Source: Chamaecrista fasciculata (taxonomy: Eukaryota > Streptophyta > Magnoliopsida > Fabales > Fabaceae). From it: a stretch of 64,000 nucleotides of DNA. Each line of letters opens with the position of its first letter. The stretch's first letter is position 1. The position numbers and the translations under genes were made by a program. Below the pieces are notes generated by a model. That model ran no database searches. It was given only the letters and a program-made list of their open reading frames with translations, and was not told the DNA's origin. The stretch spans positions 426,897 to 490,896 of the forward strand of contig QANZ01007348.1 in assembly GCA_003254925.1 (NCBI GenBank), read 5' to 3'. This document shows positions 35,113-45,952 of this stretch, piece by piece.

Positions 35113-37442
35113 ATGCAGAAGCAAGAGGCTAGAGGAGAGGAACGAATTATTAACAATAGTAGTGATCATGATGATGAGAATAATAATAATAAGGAGAAGA
35201 AACCAGCTCCATTGATGGCTCTGAATCATGTGTCTAGGGTTTGTAGAAACGTGAAGGATTCAGTGGAGTTTTACACGAAGGTGTTAGGGTTTGTTTTGAT
35301 TGAGAGGCCTCAAGTTTTGGATTTTGAAGGTGCCTGGTTGTTTAACTATGGCGTTGGAATTCACTTGGTGCAATCCGATGATCATCACAAATTGCCTTCA
35401 GATACTCATCAAGATCATTTGGAACCCGAGGACAACCATATATCTTTTCAGGTAATTCTTAATTATCCATGAAAAAGTAATCGTCAAAGTGTGCCAAGTT
35501 GATAAATTATAATCTAGTACTTTATCTTTTCTTTTTTTTTTTGCCGTTTTGATTCAATATGTTTTTTAAAATTTTTACTTTTTTATTGATGACTGAATGT
35601 AGCTGTAATTTTCTTTTGTTGTACATCTAATTCTAACAAGTTCAGAGTCACATATTATTATATTTTTAATGAATTATTATTTTCTCGTTGTTATCATATT
35701 CTGAATAAATTATTTTTTTTATTTCATTAGCAAATGAGATAAATTGAATTTTAAATAACAAAGTATTTTTTTCATAAAAAAAAACAAAATTAATTATATT
35801 TAGTATTATCAAAACGAGCTAAAACTTAGAGTCTGACGTACGTCCACTCGCTAAATAGAAAGACTTGGACATAAAGAATAAGTTTGTTTAATGGGTTGGT
35901 TTGTTTAGCCCGTAAGTTAAATAGTCCGCCGTATATATATTTTTTATTTTTAATATTTATAAAACTAACTAGTTATTTTAAAGGTATTATATGTATATTT
36001 TTAATTTTTATAAAAATAATTATTTTATATTTTTGTCTAAATATTATGATTTATATGTTATTCTTTTTATATTATTCTTGAAAATTATAATTGATCAAAA
36101 ATTAAATTAAGTGTTAGAATAAAACAAGATTTATATACATTTTATTTTATTATAAAATCAAATAGTTGTAATTATACAATTAATATAAAAGTAAAAATAA
36201 AAATATATCAATTAAGTTACAAAATGTAATTATTTTTTATTTTTAATCATATTATTATTTTGTAGAATTTTAATATTGAAAAATATTTCTTTATAAAAAA
36301 AGTGTTGGCCCGCGGTCTAACACAAACGAATTTGAATATGTAAAAATGAGTTTATTTATAATTTGATCAAGCTACCCTACCGTGTTTAAATGAAGGCACG
36401 TAATGGGCTTGGTAGGTCTAGGTTATTGGGCCTATTTTGACAATGTTAGACTTATATTTTTCTTATTTTGAAGTTTAATTGTGATGATTTTAGTGCTATG
36501 TGTGTTATTTTTGACAAGTTTTTTTTTAAGTTCAGTTGAAATCAGCAACAAATGAAGTCAAATCGAGCTCAAAAGTGATTATGGAATCAAAAGGTGAAAA
36601 ATTATGAAAAGTCACATTCAGGTCTAATTTAACCTCATTTTTTCTGACAGTTTCAACTGGGTAGAATACAGACTAAAAAAACGGAACTCCTAACTCTTCA
36701 TAATCAAACTTAAAACAATAGAGAAATAACGAACTTTATTCATTTGCCTATGAAACGAGCCTCTAACTTTTATAGTCCAATTTAATATTCCAATTTAATA
36801 TTGTTTGTCAACAGCTTCAATTAGTTATATAAAGAAAGCACCTATCAAGCATGAAGTTTGAACTCGTTATAATCCAATTTGAAACGAGAAAAATATGATC
36901 ATATTCAGTCTTTAAGACTAAAGAGTGAAATTTTTGAAAAAGATATAAAATGAAAATTAAAAAAAAATAATAAAGAGCTAGATCTCTACTTATCCGAGAG
37001 ATAAGGGACTAAAATTGCATCTGGCCAAAATTAAAATTAGCTAATTTATATGTTCCTTCTTGTCCGTTTTATGTTTATGATATATCAGGTTTATCCTCAA
37101 TTATATTAATTAGACACACATAAGTTTTCATCAAAACTCTTTTATTTTAATCTCTCACGTACAGTCTCACATATTTATAATTATATATTGGTATGGTAGA
37201 GTGAGGACATGGAAGCAATGGAGCAAAGATTGAAGGATATGAATGTGAAGTACATGAAAAGGACAATGGACACAGAAGATGGGAGTGGAACTACAATGGA
37301 CCAGATCTTCTTCAACGACCCTGATGGCTTCATGATTGAGATTTGCAATTGTGAGAATCTCAAGCTTGTTCCTGCTGGTTCTCTTGGCAACATCAAGCTT
37401 CCCTTGGATCGCCATAACCCACCACTCCAAACAAATAATTAA
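35113..37442 (+). CDS. GLYI8: Glyoxalase-I-like protein (VOC superfamily, GLYI8-type)
   Basis: Two exons, 35113-35451 and 37200-37442, joined in phase 0 (CAG, then AGT), give 193 residues. After an acidic, Asn-rich leader (residues 1-33), a vicinal-oxygen-chelate domain begins at ALNHVSRVCRNVKDSVEFY and continues through FEGAWLFNYGVGIHLVQ, DNHISFQ, QIFFNDPDGFMIEICNCE and LPLDRHNPP. The likely metal ligands are His39, the His of DNHISFQ and the Glu of MIEIC. This matches the short one-domain glyoxalase-I-like proteins of plants (Arabidopsis At2g28420, GLYI8). Whether it detoxifies methylglyoxal is inferred, since many such relatives lack proven activity. Intron 1 (1748 bp) holds an old repeat. 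A Ty1/copia LTR begins only 10 bp after the stop codon. Confidence 0.9.
36530..36915. repeat. Old repeat within the glyoxalase intron
   Basis: Phrases such as ACTTTATTCATTTGCCTATG, GAAACGAG and AATATTGTTTGTCAACAG resemble the interior of the foldback element at 4430-4620 (ACTTTATTTGTTTGACCATG, GAAACGAG, CGTTTGTTGACAG). A diverged member of that family is likely. Ends were not defined. Confidence 0.45.
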
Positions 37443-37451
37443 CACTAAACT

Positions 37452-37785
37452 TGTAAAGATTATAATCTTATTTATTAAGATTTGAGATATCTTGTGTAAT
37501 CTTTTATGTGACTTGTATCTCAATTAGTTATCATATATTTTGGGATAGAATTCTTAATGACTAAGGAATTAAGTATTTGGGCCTATTGGACTTAAGTTAA
37601 GTAATCTTTGTGGATCTAGGGTTTGGGATGCCTATAAATAGAATAGTAGCTAATTGTGAAGTGAAAACTTGAGAGTTGCTTCATTCATCATGTTATTGTA
37701 AACTCTTATTCTATATGGTGAAGTTCCTTGTTCTTGGGTGGATGTAAGTCACACTTTTTGTTGGGAGATACTCTGAATCCTAACA
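37452..37785 (+). repeat. 5' LTR of Ty1/copia element
   Basis: 334 bp from TGTAAAGATTATAATC to CCTAACA, repeated at 41380-41793. Compared with the 3' LTR it lacks about 80 bases between CACACT and TGTTGGGAGA and shows roughly 15-20 substitutions, mostly transitions. The TATA-like CCTATAAATAG lies at about 37629. The insertion is just downstream of the glyoxalase stop codon, in the same orientation. The flanking 5-mers are AAACT and AAAGT, a near-match target duplication. Confidence 0.88.
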
Positions 37786-37787
37786 AG

Positions 37788-37800
37788 TGGTATCAGAGCC
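37788..37800 (+). other. Primer-binding site of Ty1/copia element
   Basis: TGGTATCAGAGCC, complementary to the 3' end of initiator Met-tRNA, two bases after the 5' LTR. It is diagnostic for plant copia elements. Confidence 0.93.
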
Positions 37801-38657
37801 AAGTTCTCTTGTTTTTTCTTTTCATTTTCTTCTTGAATTTGAAAGAAAATACGTGGGAGAAGATTTGGAATTTCAACAATTTTCAAAGGAGGGCTATTTT
37901 GCAGTTTTAGCGAAATTACAAAGGATTTCTTTTTTCATCCTAAACCAATTCGACGCTACTGCACACATACGCTCAAATCGACGACGGAGGCAGCTGTGTT
38001 CGTGAAAATTGATCGGAGATTGACGCGACTCTTGCAGGAGGGTTCGTCGCCTGCGATCATCATCAGAGGGTGGCGGTTCACGGTGTTTTCTGGGCAGATC
38101 TGACGGAGCATTTGGATTTCGCAAGCAGAGGAGATCAACACGGCTTTTGCAGAGGAGTTCGTCGCCGGCCTTGATTGACGGTGGAAGGTGTGCAGCGGCG
38201 TTTTTCCGACAGATCTGAACGGTGGAGCACTTGGATTCCGCGAACAGTGGAAAACACATTTTTGGGCAAGGATTTGCGTATTGGACGGTGGGACTTGGAT
38301 AGAACTGGTCGGCGGTTTCAGTGGTGGTTTTCCGGCGGAGCAAGAACGCAGGTGCTGGGAGCTGAGATTGACGCATCATTAGGAGCTTTTCTCGGCGTGA
38401 GCAGCGGAGTCGTTTGGTGGTTTTTGCGCAAAGATCCTCAGCGGTCAGGCGGTGGCAGTTCGACGTTTTCTGGGTTTCATTCGTGTGCAGGGATTGTTCG
38501 TGTGATCTGCAGCTGCCGGTGGGAGCTTTCAGAGTAGACGGTGGTGTGTTCGTTTGTGTCGTTTCTTGTGTAAACAGGTGGTGTTTTACGGAGCGGATTC
38601 GACGGTCAACAACAGTGGTTTGCGTTGAATTTTTGGATTGTTCATAGATCAGGTTCA
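37801..38657 (+). other. GC-richer untranslated leader of the copia element
   Basis: About 850 bases between the primer-binding site and gag. It contains imperfect repeats of about 110 bp (GCAGAGGAG/TTCGTCGCC and CAGATCTGA(C/A)GG(A/T)G motifs around 38010-38260). There is a long antisense open frame (37894-38658) that I do not regard as a gene. Confidence 0.6.
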
Positions 38658-39890
38658 ATGGGTTCGACGATAAAGTATGAAATCGAGAAGTTCGATGGAG
38701 GAAACTTTAGTCTTTGGAAGATAAGAATGCAATTGGTATTGGTTCTTCAGGACTTATAGCGGGCAATAGAAGAAAAGTACACCGATTCGGTGAAGGAAGA
38801 AGAGAAGAAGGCACTTGGGAAGAAGGCGTTGAGTGCGTTATTCATGATTTTTACAGACAACATTCTACGTGAGATTGCCAACGAGGAAACGACGACGAAG
38901 GCGTGGACGAAGCTGGAGGAACTGTACTCGACGAAATCGCTAACCGACCGCTTATATCTGAAGAAGAGGCTTTACAATTTGAGGATGAATGATGGTACGC
39001 CAATCAAGTCTGACCTGGGCGAGTTCAATTCGATAATTATGGATCTGAAGAATGTAGAGGTGAAGATTGACGATGAGGATCAGACTTTTATTGTGCTATG
39101 TTCACTACCGCCATCTTATAAGACCTTTCTGGATTTGATGTTGTATGGGAGGGATAAAATTTCACTAGATGACATTAGCGGTGCGTTAAAGTCAAAGGAG
39201 TTGAAGAGGAACCTTCCAGGTGATCGAACAGAGGGCGTGAGATTGGTGTCGAGAGGAAGAGTGCAGGGGAAGGACTCATGTAAGTCCAATGGGCGATCAA
39301 GGTCGAAATGATGGGCGAAGAAAACGAGTTGTTTCAAGTGTGGCGAGCGAGGTCACTTTAAGAAGGATTGTCCTAGGCTGAAGGGAAAGAAGGGAGATTC
39401 ATCGTATGATGAAAATTCCGCGAACGTTGTTGTTAACACTTGTGGTACTTCTCGTGATGTCGAATATGTAGGAGAGGCGTGGTCTGTGGCTGGCCAGCAT
39501 GGACCAAACTCTTAGGTTCTTGATACGGGTGCGACTTTTCATATGTGTCCACATAGGGGATGGTTTTCTTCGTATAACCAAATGCGTGGACCGATCTATC
39601 TTGGAAACGGTATTCCATTGGTGATAGAGGGGATCGGTCACATCAAAATCAGGATGTTCGACGGGGTTGTGAGAAGTGTCGAGTGTTGGTATGTTCCTCA
39701 AATGAGGAGGAATCTTATTTCATTGTCAACATTGGAGGATCAAAGGTACAAGTTTCACGCCGAAGGTGGAACTCTTAAAGTTGGAAAGGGCTCGATGACA
39801 CTGATGAAAGGGAGGCTAAGCGCTCGGCTATATTATCTTCAGGGGACCATAATTGAGGGTGAGAGAGGCGATTGCCTCAGGGAATATTGA
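38658..39890 (+). pseudogene. Decayed copia gag-protease region
   Basis: From the ATG at 38658 the frame reads as copia gag: KFDGGNFSLWKIRMQLVL, a UBN2-type domain (KAWTKLEELYSTKSL...), a CCHC zinc knuckle CFKCGERGHFKKDC (about 39331-39372) and the protease motif VLDTGATFHMCP. Three in-frame stops interrupt it, at 38757, 39309 and 39513; the frame ends at 39888-39890, after which homology continues in another frame. It cannot make an intact Gag or protease. Confidence 0.88.
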
Positions 39891-40929
39891 GGCAAGTGAT
39901 GATGATTCTGGAGCAAGTGAGGCAAGCACCTCGGACAGTGGCGAGGCGAGCACCTCAGGGCGAGATCACAATAAGAGTCAGTTATGGTATTTGAGGCTCG
40001 ATCACATGAGTGACAAGGGACTTACATTTCTAGGGAAGCTGAACTTACTGGATGGGTACAAGGGGGATCCCTTGAACTTCTGTGAACACTGTGTGTTTGG
40101 AAAGCAGACGAGAGTGAAGTTCAGCAAGGTGGGAGTGCACAAGACCACGGATAGGTTGGATTATGTCTATTCAGACCTATGGGGTCCTAACGGAGTTCTT
40201 TCTAAGAGCAGTGGCCGGTGTTACATGACGTTGATTGATGATTCCAGAATGGTAGGGGTGTACATACTTAAGTCTAAGGATAAAACATTTCCAACATTTA
40301 TCAAGTGGAAGACAAAGGTAGAGAAACAGAGAGGAAGGAAACTGAGTTTCCTTAGGACTGATAATGGGGTGGAATACTGCAACAAGGAGTTCAATGAGTT
40401 TTGCAATAGGGAAGGCATTGTGAGACACCGCACATGCACAAGAGCGCCACAACAGATTGGTGTTGCAGAACGGATGAACATGATGCTCTATGATAGAGCA
40501 TGGAGCATGCTCTCACATGCAGGTGTGAGCAAGGACTTTTGGGCTGAGGCGATCAATACTGCTTGTTATTTGGTAAATAGATCGCCATCCATGGCAATCG
40601 GGAATAAAACTTCTTTCGAGGTTTGGTCCAGATCGTCTGTAAATTACAAGCACTTGAAAGTGTTTAGGTGCCCAACGTATGCTCAAGTGAATGGTGGCAA
40701 GCTTGAGCAGAGGGCAAGGAGGTGCATATTTCTAGGATATGCTACTGGAGTGAGTGGATACAGGTTGTGTTGCATGGATCCAAAGTCTTCGAGAATATTG
40801 ATCAGCAGGGATGTAACTTTCAATAAGTCTGTTTCGTTAGACAAGCGAGAGGGGAAGGCGATAGCCAAGTTAGATCTCGATGTGGGGGACCAAATGAAGC
40901 TAGTGATTGATAATGCTCTGACCACTTAG
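39853..40929 (+). pseudogene. Copia integrase region, with reverse transcriptase mostly deleted downstream
   Basis: This open frame of 358 codons begins in a Ser/Asp-rich linker, continues with the GAG-pre-integrase motif (LWYLRLDHMSDKGL, C...HC zinc-binding residues) and the integrase core with Asp in YSDLWGP, Asp in RTDNGVEY and Glu in GVAERMN. It ends with KVFRCPTYAQVNGGKLEQRA and RRCIFLGYA. It is out of frame with the gag-protease part. Beyond the stop at 40927 only scraps resembling reverse transcriptase remain (EEFDMKDFREARKI near 41008-41045, YLSAVDSVMNTMV near 41119-41157), with no YVDD motif or RNase H. The element is internally deleted and could move only with help from others. Confidence 0.88.
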
Positions 40930-41379
40930 CCTACTACCACTGGAGGGGAGCAAGTGCGAGTCATAACACTGAAGTCTTAGAGGCACGAGAACATATAAGT
41001 GAAGAGTTTGATATGAAGGATTTTAGAGAAGCACGGAAGATTGCTTCTCATTTCAGGCTCTCAAGGGATCTTCTGCTGAAGTCAACAAGGGAGTTGGAGC
41101 AAGCATCAAGGGTTTCATACTTGAGTGCTGTGGATAGTGTTATGAACACCATGGTAAAGGGTACGGCGAAGGTTGGTTTAACCTTTGATAGGGCTAGCCT
41201 GGGGAGACCGCCCTCAAGGCAACCGATAGTTGGCGTGGGCAATACCAGGTGATACCAGGATGCTCGGGGGCGAGCAGCAAGACAAGGAAGTGTTTGTGTT
41301 GAAGAAGGGAGTTCAAGTCTAAGGGAAGATTTTAGTCTTCTACGAGACTTGTACGGGAATTCAAGTCAAGGGGAAGATT

Positions 41380-41793
41380 TGTAAAGATTATAATCTTATT
41401 TATTAAGATTTGAGATATCTTGTGTAATCTTTTATGTGACTTGTATCTCAATTAGTTACCATATATTTTGGAATAGAATTCTTAGTGGCTAAGGAATTAG
41501 GTATTTGAACCTATTGGGCTTAAGTTAAGTAATCCTTGTGGATCTAGGGTTTGGGATGCCTATAAATAGAGTAGTAGCTAATTGTGGAGTGAAGACTTGA
41601 GAGTTGCTTCATTCATCAGGTTATTGTAAACTCTTATTCTTTATGGTGAAGTTCCTTGTTCTTGGGTGGATGTAGGTCACACTGACCGAACCACGGTAAA
41701 TTGCTTGTGTTTATCTATTCTTCTTTATATTCCACATTCTCATACTTGTTTTGATCTATGAATGTTTGTTGGGAGATGCTCTAAATCCTAACA
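41380..41793 (+). repeat. 3' LTR of Ty1/copia element
   Basis: 414 bp, TGTAAAG to CTAACA, preceded by a purine-rich tract (AAGGGGAAGAT, 41369-41379). It is longer than the 5' LTR by an internal segment of about 80 bases (about 41684-41767). Confidence 0.88.
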
Positions 41794-42921
41794 AAAGTAA
41801 TAATTTAGTCCTTGAAAAGATTATCGAGTTAACAATTTCAAATATTGAAATATATAATTTAATCTTTGAAAGAAATAATGAATGCATCATTTTGTTCTTT
41901 CAATAACAAAATTGTGTATTTTAGTCTTTTTAAAGATTAAATTGTTAATTCGGTAACCTTGATTAAGTTTAGTTTATTCAATAATTAATTTTAATTTAAT
42001 TGACCAATTGAGACTAGTTAGGTGATTTCCAATAACTCGGTGAACTCAAGATTAAATAGTTATTGAAGAGGTTCGCAATGTTTTATATACATATATGATC
42101 ATATATGCAAGGTTTTAACCCGTCATTAAAACCGGATGATGTAACGGTTTAAGGTTCTATGATTCAACCAGGGTCAGACCGTTGATAATTAAATAAATAA
42201 AAAATAATATATTTAATCTAATATAATAAAAATATACTAATAAATATTAAAAAATATATAATAAATTCTTTAAATTTAAGTTTGATTGAGTGAGAAGGTG
42301 AGAACTATAAGGATAAAAAATTAAATATTAAAGTGAAAACTACCAAATAGCTTATTATTTTGAGTATAAACTTAATAAGAAAAAAAATCCTTTAAAATAG
42401 CATCATTTTAATCTAGAAAAGTAAAAAAAGAATTAAAAAATGCTGAACCGGTTCAACCACAACCCGTTCGGTTCAGGGCAGTTTTCCCGGTTTTTGACCG
42501 ATTCATCAGGTTGTTGACCGATTCTATGCCATGGTGGTTTTATATCACACTTGGACCAGACTACTGATCGATTCACGATTCGGCCAATCCGATCCGATTT
42601 TCACAACAATGCTCTCAACACTACATCTGTAATGCACTATACATGATTCACTGCACTTACCATATTAGTAATGAATTATGATGATATATTGATATTTAAG
42701 GTAACACCTTATTATGATACTACAGCCAAAAGGTATAATTTGATCATAGTATAAAAATAGTTTGATCTCATTACATGGTCCAAAGAATAACTTTTTTATC
42801 GAAATTTTATTTTTATCATTTATAGTCATTTTTCTTATTTGGCTCCAACTTTTACAGTATTTTCCTTCATGTTTTAGTATAACCGTAAATTTTATTTTTG
42901 TTAATTTCATGTTATTTATTT
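41794..42921. other. Intergenic, with a GGTTCAACC-type repeat at 42110-42610
   Basis: 42110-42190 and 42440-42610 contain CCGGTTCAACCACAACCCG, GTTTTTGACCGATTCATCAG and related wording with an AT-rich middle. This is typical of an old non-autonomous DNA element, but its ends could not be fixed. 41800-41960 holds TTTAGTCC/TTTAGTCTTT repeat wording. No gene was seen. Confidence 0.45.
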
Positions 42922-43132
42922 ATTTATTTTATTTATAGTTAGAAAAAGTTTAGGTAAGTCGGGTCTCAGGAACTCACCAAGATCAGGGCATGCTTATAGG
43001 ATTTATGAGTACTTACAGAGGTACTTACAGATCGCCTACTAACAAGACCCTCAAATCGGCAGAGGAAATCGAACTCATGATTATGAGCCGGCTCTTTACC
43101 AGTTGGACCAACCTTTTGTAGATCATGTTATT
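42922..43132 (-). mobile_element. tRNA-derived SINE (copy 2)
   Basis: The reverse complement aligns with the SINE at 4992-5181: GTTGGTAAAGAGCCGGCTCA, then CATGAGTTCGATTTCC (B-box region), CGATTTGAGGGTCTTGTTAG and AGTAGGCGATCTGTAAGTAC. TCATGTTATTTATTT at 42907-42921 is repeated at 43133-43147, a 15-bp target duplication. The copy is clearly diverged from copy 1. Confidence 0.78.
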
Positions 43133-43314
43133 TATTTTTATTGACTCTGTTATTGAAATGATTTTTATTTAAAACTACTCTTTTTTATATTATTATTTAA
43201 TTATTAATAAATATATTAAAATAATAATTGTTTAGTATACTGTATCGAAGTTAATGAATATCTTTTTAAAAAAATATTTATAAGATTATTTTGAAAATAT
43301 TTATATATTTTTTA

Positions 43315-43685
43315 GGGTAAATTACACAAAAGGGCATTGTGGTTTGGCTCATTTTTAAATAAGGTCCTTATGGTTTAAAAAGTGTTAAATTGGGGCCTGT
43401 GGTTTCCTCCGTCAGCAAATAGGGTCCCAATTTGATACTTTTTAAACCACAAGGATCTATCTGAAAATAGGTCAAGCCACATGGCTCNGGTGGTAGTTGT
43501 GGGAAGGGCATTTTTGTCATTTTTTTCTATTTCTATTTTACTTTCCCTCCCATACCTTTTTATACCAAACACTTTCAATTTTTACCTACTTTAAATTCCC
43601 TCAACTACTTTTCCTTTCCCTCACAATTTTTCCTTGTAAAACCCTTTCCTTTACCTACCTCCAAGCGTACCAAACGGAGCCTTAG
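43315..43685. mobile_element. Two TE pieces joined at a single N (foldback element plus MITE half)
   Basis: 43315-43487 is a small foldback-type repeat (GGTTTAAAAAGTGTTAAATTGGGGC faces CCCAATTTGATACTTTTTAAACC). At 43488 an N is followed directly by the MITE half shared with 5380-5565, ending at ACCAAACGGAGCCTTAG near 43684. The abrupt change at the N suggests an unresolved or mis-joined palindrome. Confidence 0.6.
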
Positions 43686-44403
43686 TTTTTCACTAACTTC
43701 CCTCAACTTTGAACAATGGGGGGTTACTTTACTTTACAGTCTTTACTTTTAATTTGCCTGTTTGAAGAGCAATCTCATGGTTTGAATTTTGGATTAAGAA
43801 GATGATTTGGGAAATTTCCAATTATTGATTTATTAAAACATTAATTGGGCCAAAAGTTATAGGTGTGTTTTGATGTTGTCAAACTAGGACCAGATCGGGT
43901 AAAATTATTTTTGGGCCAGAGTTCAGATTGTGCAACATCATGTTGTTTGAAACAAAAAAGCTTTTGGACTCCTAATAAAAAAAGCTATTGGACTAAGAAA
44001 TAATTGATGGACTTAACTTGTTTGGGTTTCTATATTTGGGCCGATGCATTAAAAGGTGAACATTTCACCATAATTTTTAGTCTAATTAATTGACTTTGTC
44101 TGAAAAAAAAAACTTTGTGAAAATCTTTATTCTTGGACGAATAATACTAATTTCATTACTGATATTTGCAACTGAGTCTTCATTAGTGATTGGAATTAAT
44201 TGGGCTATAAGACAAATTTATTCTAAAAGACTGATCTAAAAAAATAACACAATTTATTCTAAATATTTCTTTAGCTTTTCCTTTTTATCCAATATGGAAC
44301 ATATTGCCAACTGAGCATCTGACTATTGAAGGAGAGGCTTCCATTTTCAGTAATTTGCCCATTATTGCTTGAGGATGACCGAGGTTGAATTCAAAATTTG
44401 AAT

Positions 44404-44461
<58 letters not shown>

Positions 44462-44892
44462 TGGAACTGGTTCTTTTATCCAATTTTTAACCTAAGAAAA
44501 TAATATTACTTATTCTTTAATCTAATTTTTAACTCTAGTGATGAAGTGGCATTATTAATTAATAAATTACTATTTATTGATAATATGACATCTCAAATGT
44601 CACTTAAATATATATTTTTATCTATTTTAGTCATTCTATGTATGTAACATTTTATATTTTAAAGATCTCATTATTTAAATTTCTTACAAATTAATTTTGT
44701 TAATATAAAGAAATTCTTATGTTAATGATAAAAACTATATGTATATATAAAATCATCAGCTAATGGTATCCTATAATTAATTAACACTGCATATAATTAT
44801 TTTATTTAAATAATAGATAATAGATAAAGTATTAATATTAATGATAAAAACTCTGTTTGGTTAAAAAAAACTGTAAGAAATTACAAAAATGA
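43686..44892. other. Intergenic DNA with a palindromic trinucleotide microsatellite
   Basis: 44402-44460 is (TAA)n followed directly by (TTA)n, so it can fold back on itself. The rest is AT-rich and shows no gene. Confidence 0.6.
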
Positions 44893-45315
44893 GGTTAAAG
44901 TGTAAATTTGGTTTTATATTTTTTTTTTTTTCAGAATTCTCAATTTGGTTTTCTATCTCTTTTTGTTGCATTTTTTGTCTCGTATCATTGCAAAAGATCC
45001 CAATTTGGTCTCATATCATGTTTGATCCCATATCTTTTGTTAAGTTACAAAATTGGTCTCATATCTTTGCAAAAGGATCAACCATGGTTGATCCTTTTGC
45101 AAAGATATGAGACCATTTCCACACTTAACCCAAAGATATAAGACCAATTATGTAATTGACTTATAGATATGAGACCAAATCTGTAAAAAAAAAGATATGA
45201 GACTAAATTGAGAACTAACCCAAAGATATAGGATCAAATGTACAACAAAAAAAGATATAAGACCAAATTGAAAATTGAGCAAAAAATATGAAATCAAATT
45301 TACGTTTTGACCTAA
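44893..45315. mobile_element. Foldback element with a perfect 62-bp palindrome at its centre
   Basis: Left tracts TTGGTCTCATATC, TTTGTTGCATTTTTTGTC and CAATTTGGTTTTCTATC face right tracts AGATATGAGACCAA, AATGTACAACAAAAAAAGAT and AAGACCAAATTGAAAATTG. The middle, 45054-45115, is a perfect palindrome centred between 45084 and 45085 (core CCATGG). There is no coding content, and the outer ends are approximate. Confidence 0.72.
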
Positions 45316-45666
45316 AAATAATGCATAATTGCATGATAAAGTAGAGAAGGAGGTTGACACTTGACAATTCTTTTACTTTTTGCAAATTCGTCCGTTTTAG
45401 CTTCCTTAATCACACATTACAATTTACAACATGCAAGATTACGCGTCACATTGTAACTGGTGAATCTGACGATACATGTAGTAGTAGTACCCTAATGGTG
45501 CTACGATCTCCTGCGGCGTCGACCAGTAAACCTTCTCATACACCCGCTTTGAAAGATGTACTTTAAGGACGAAATTACCCTTCGCTTTCTTCTACAAAGC
45601 CTGAACTGTCACAAATCTAATTATCTCACTGTAATAAAACTCAGAAAATGAGCTCGAATTCGCTTC

Positions 45667-45952
45667 TATAACCCTCGTGAACGCAAATATTGGATGTAGA
45701 AACGGAGGGAAGCGAAGAAGAATTTGAAGAAGAATTCGAAGAAATTGAAGAAGATAAGGGAAGCGAGAGATTGAGAGAGTGGTTTTTTCACACTCTCGCC
45801 GCATATACATTTCGCAGATCAGATCGGAGCTTGCTTTCCGGATTCTTAATTCGCAATCTTACGATTCTAAGATCCATTTTCCCTTTCTCTTTTTCGGCTT
45901 TGTAGACTTGAATTTCTGATTGGTTTGGGTAGATTAGGTTTTGCCGAATCCA
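45667..45952 (+). promoter_or_regulatory. SEC31 5' leader with an upstream open frame
   Basis: The stretch 45690-45905 contains an ATG-initiated frame of 71 codons with a Glu-rich start, ending 47 bases before the SEC31 ATG. The GAA-repeat composition is common in plant 5' UTRs. Transcription start and translation of this frame are unknown, so the uORF is only a possibility. Confidence 0.35.

Noticed and set aside
37894..38658. 254-codon antisense frame across the copia leader
   Set aside because: It lies in GC-rich retrotransposon leader sequence, has no recognisable domain and low-complexity Arg/Ser/Pro composition; chance frame.
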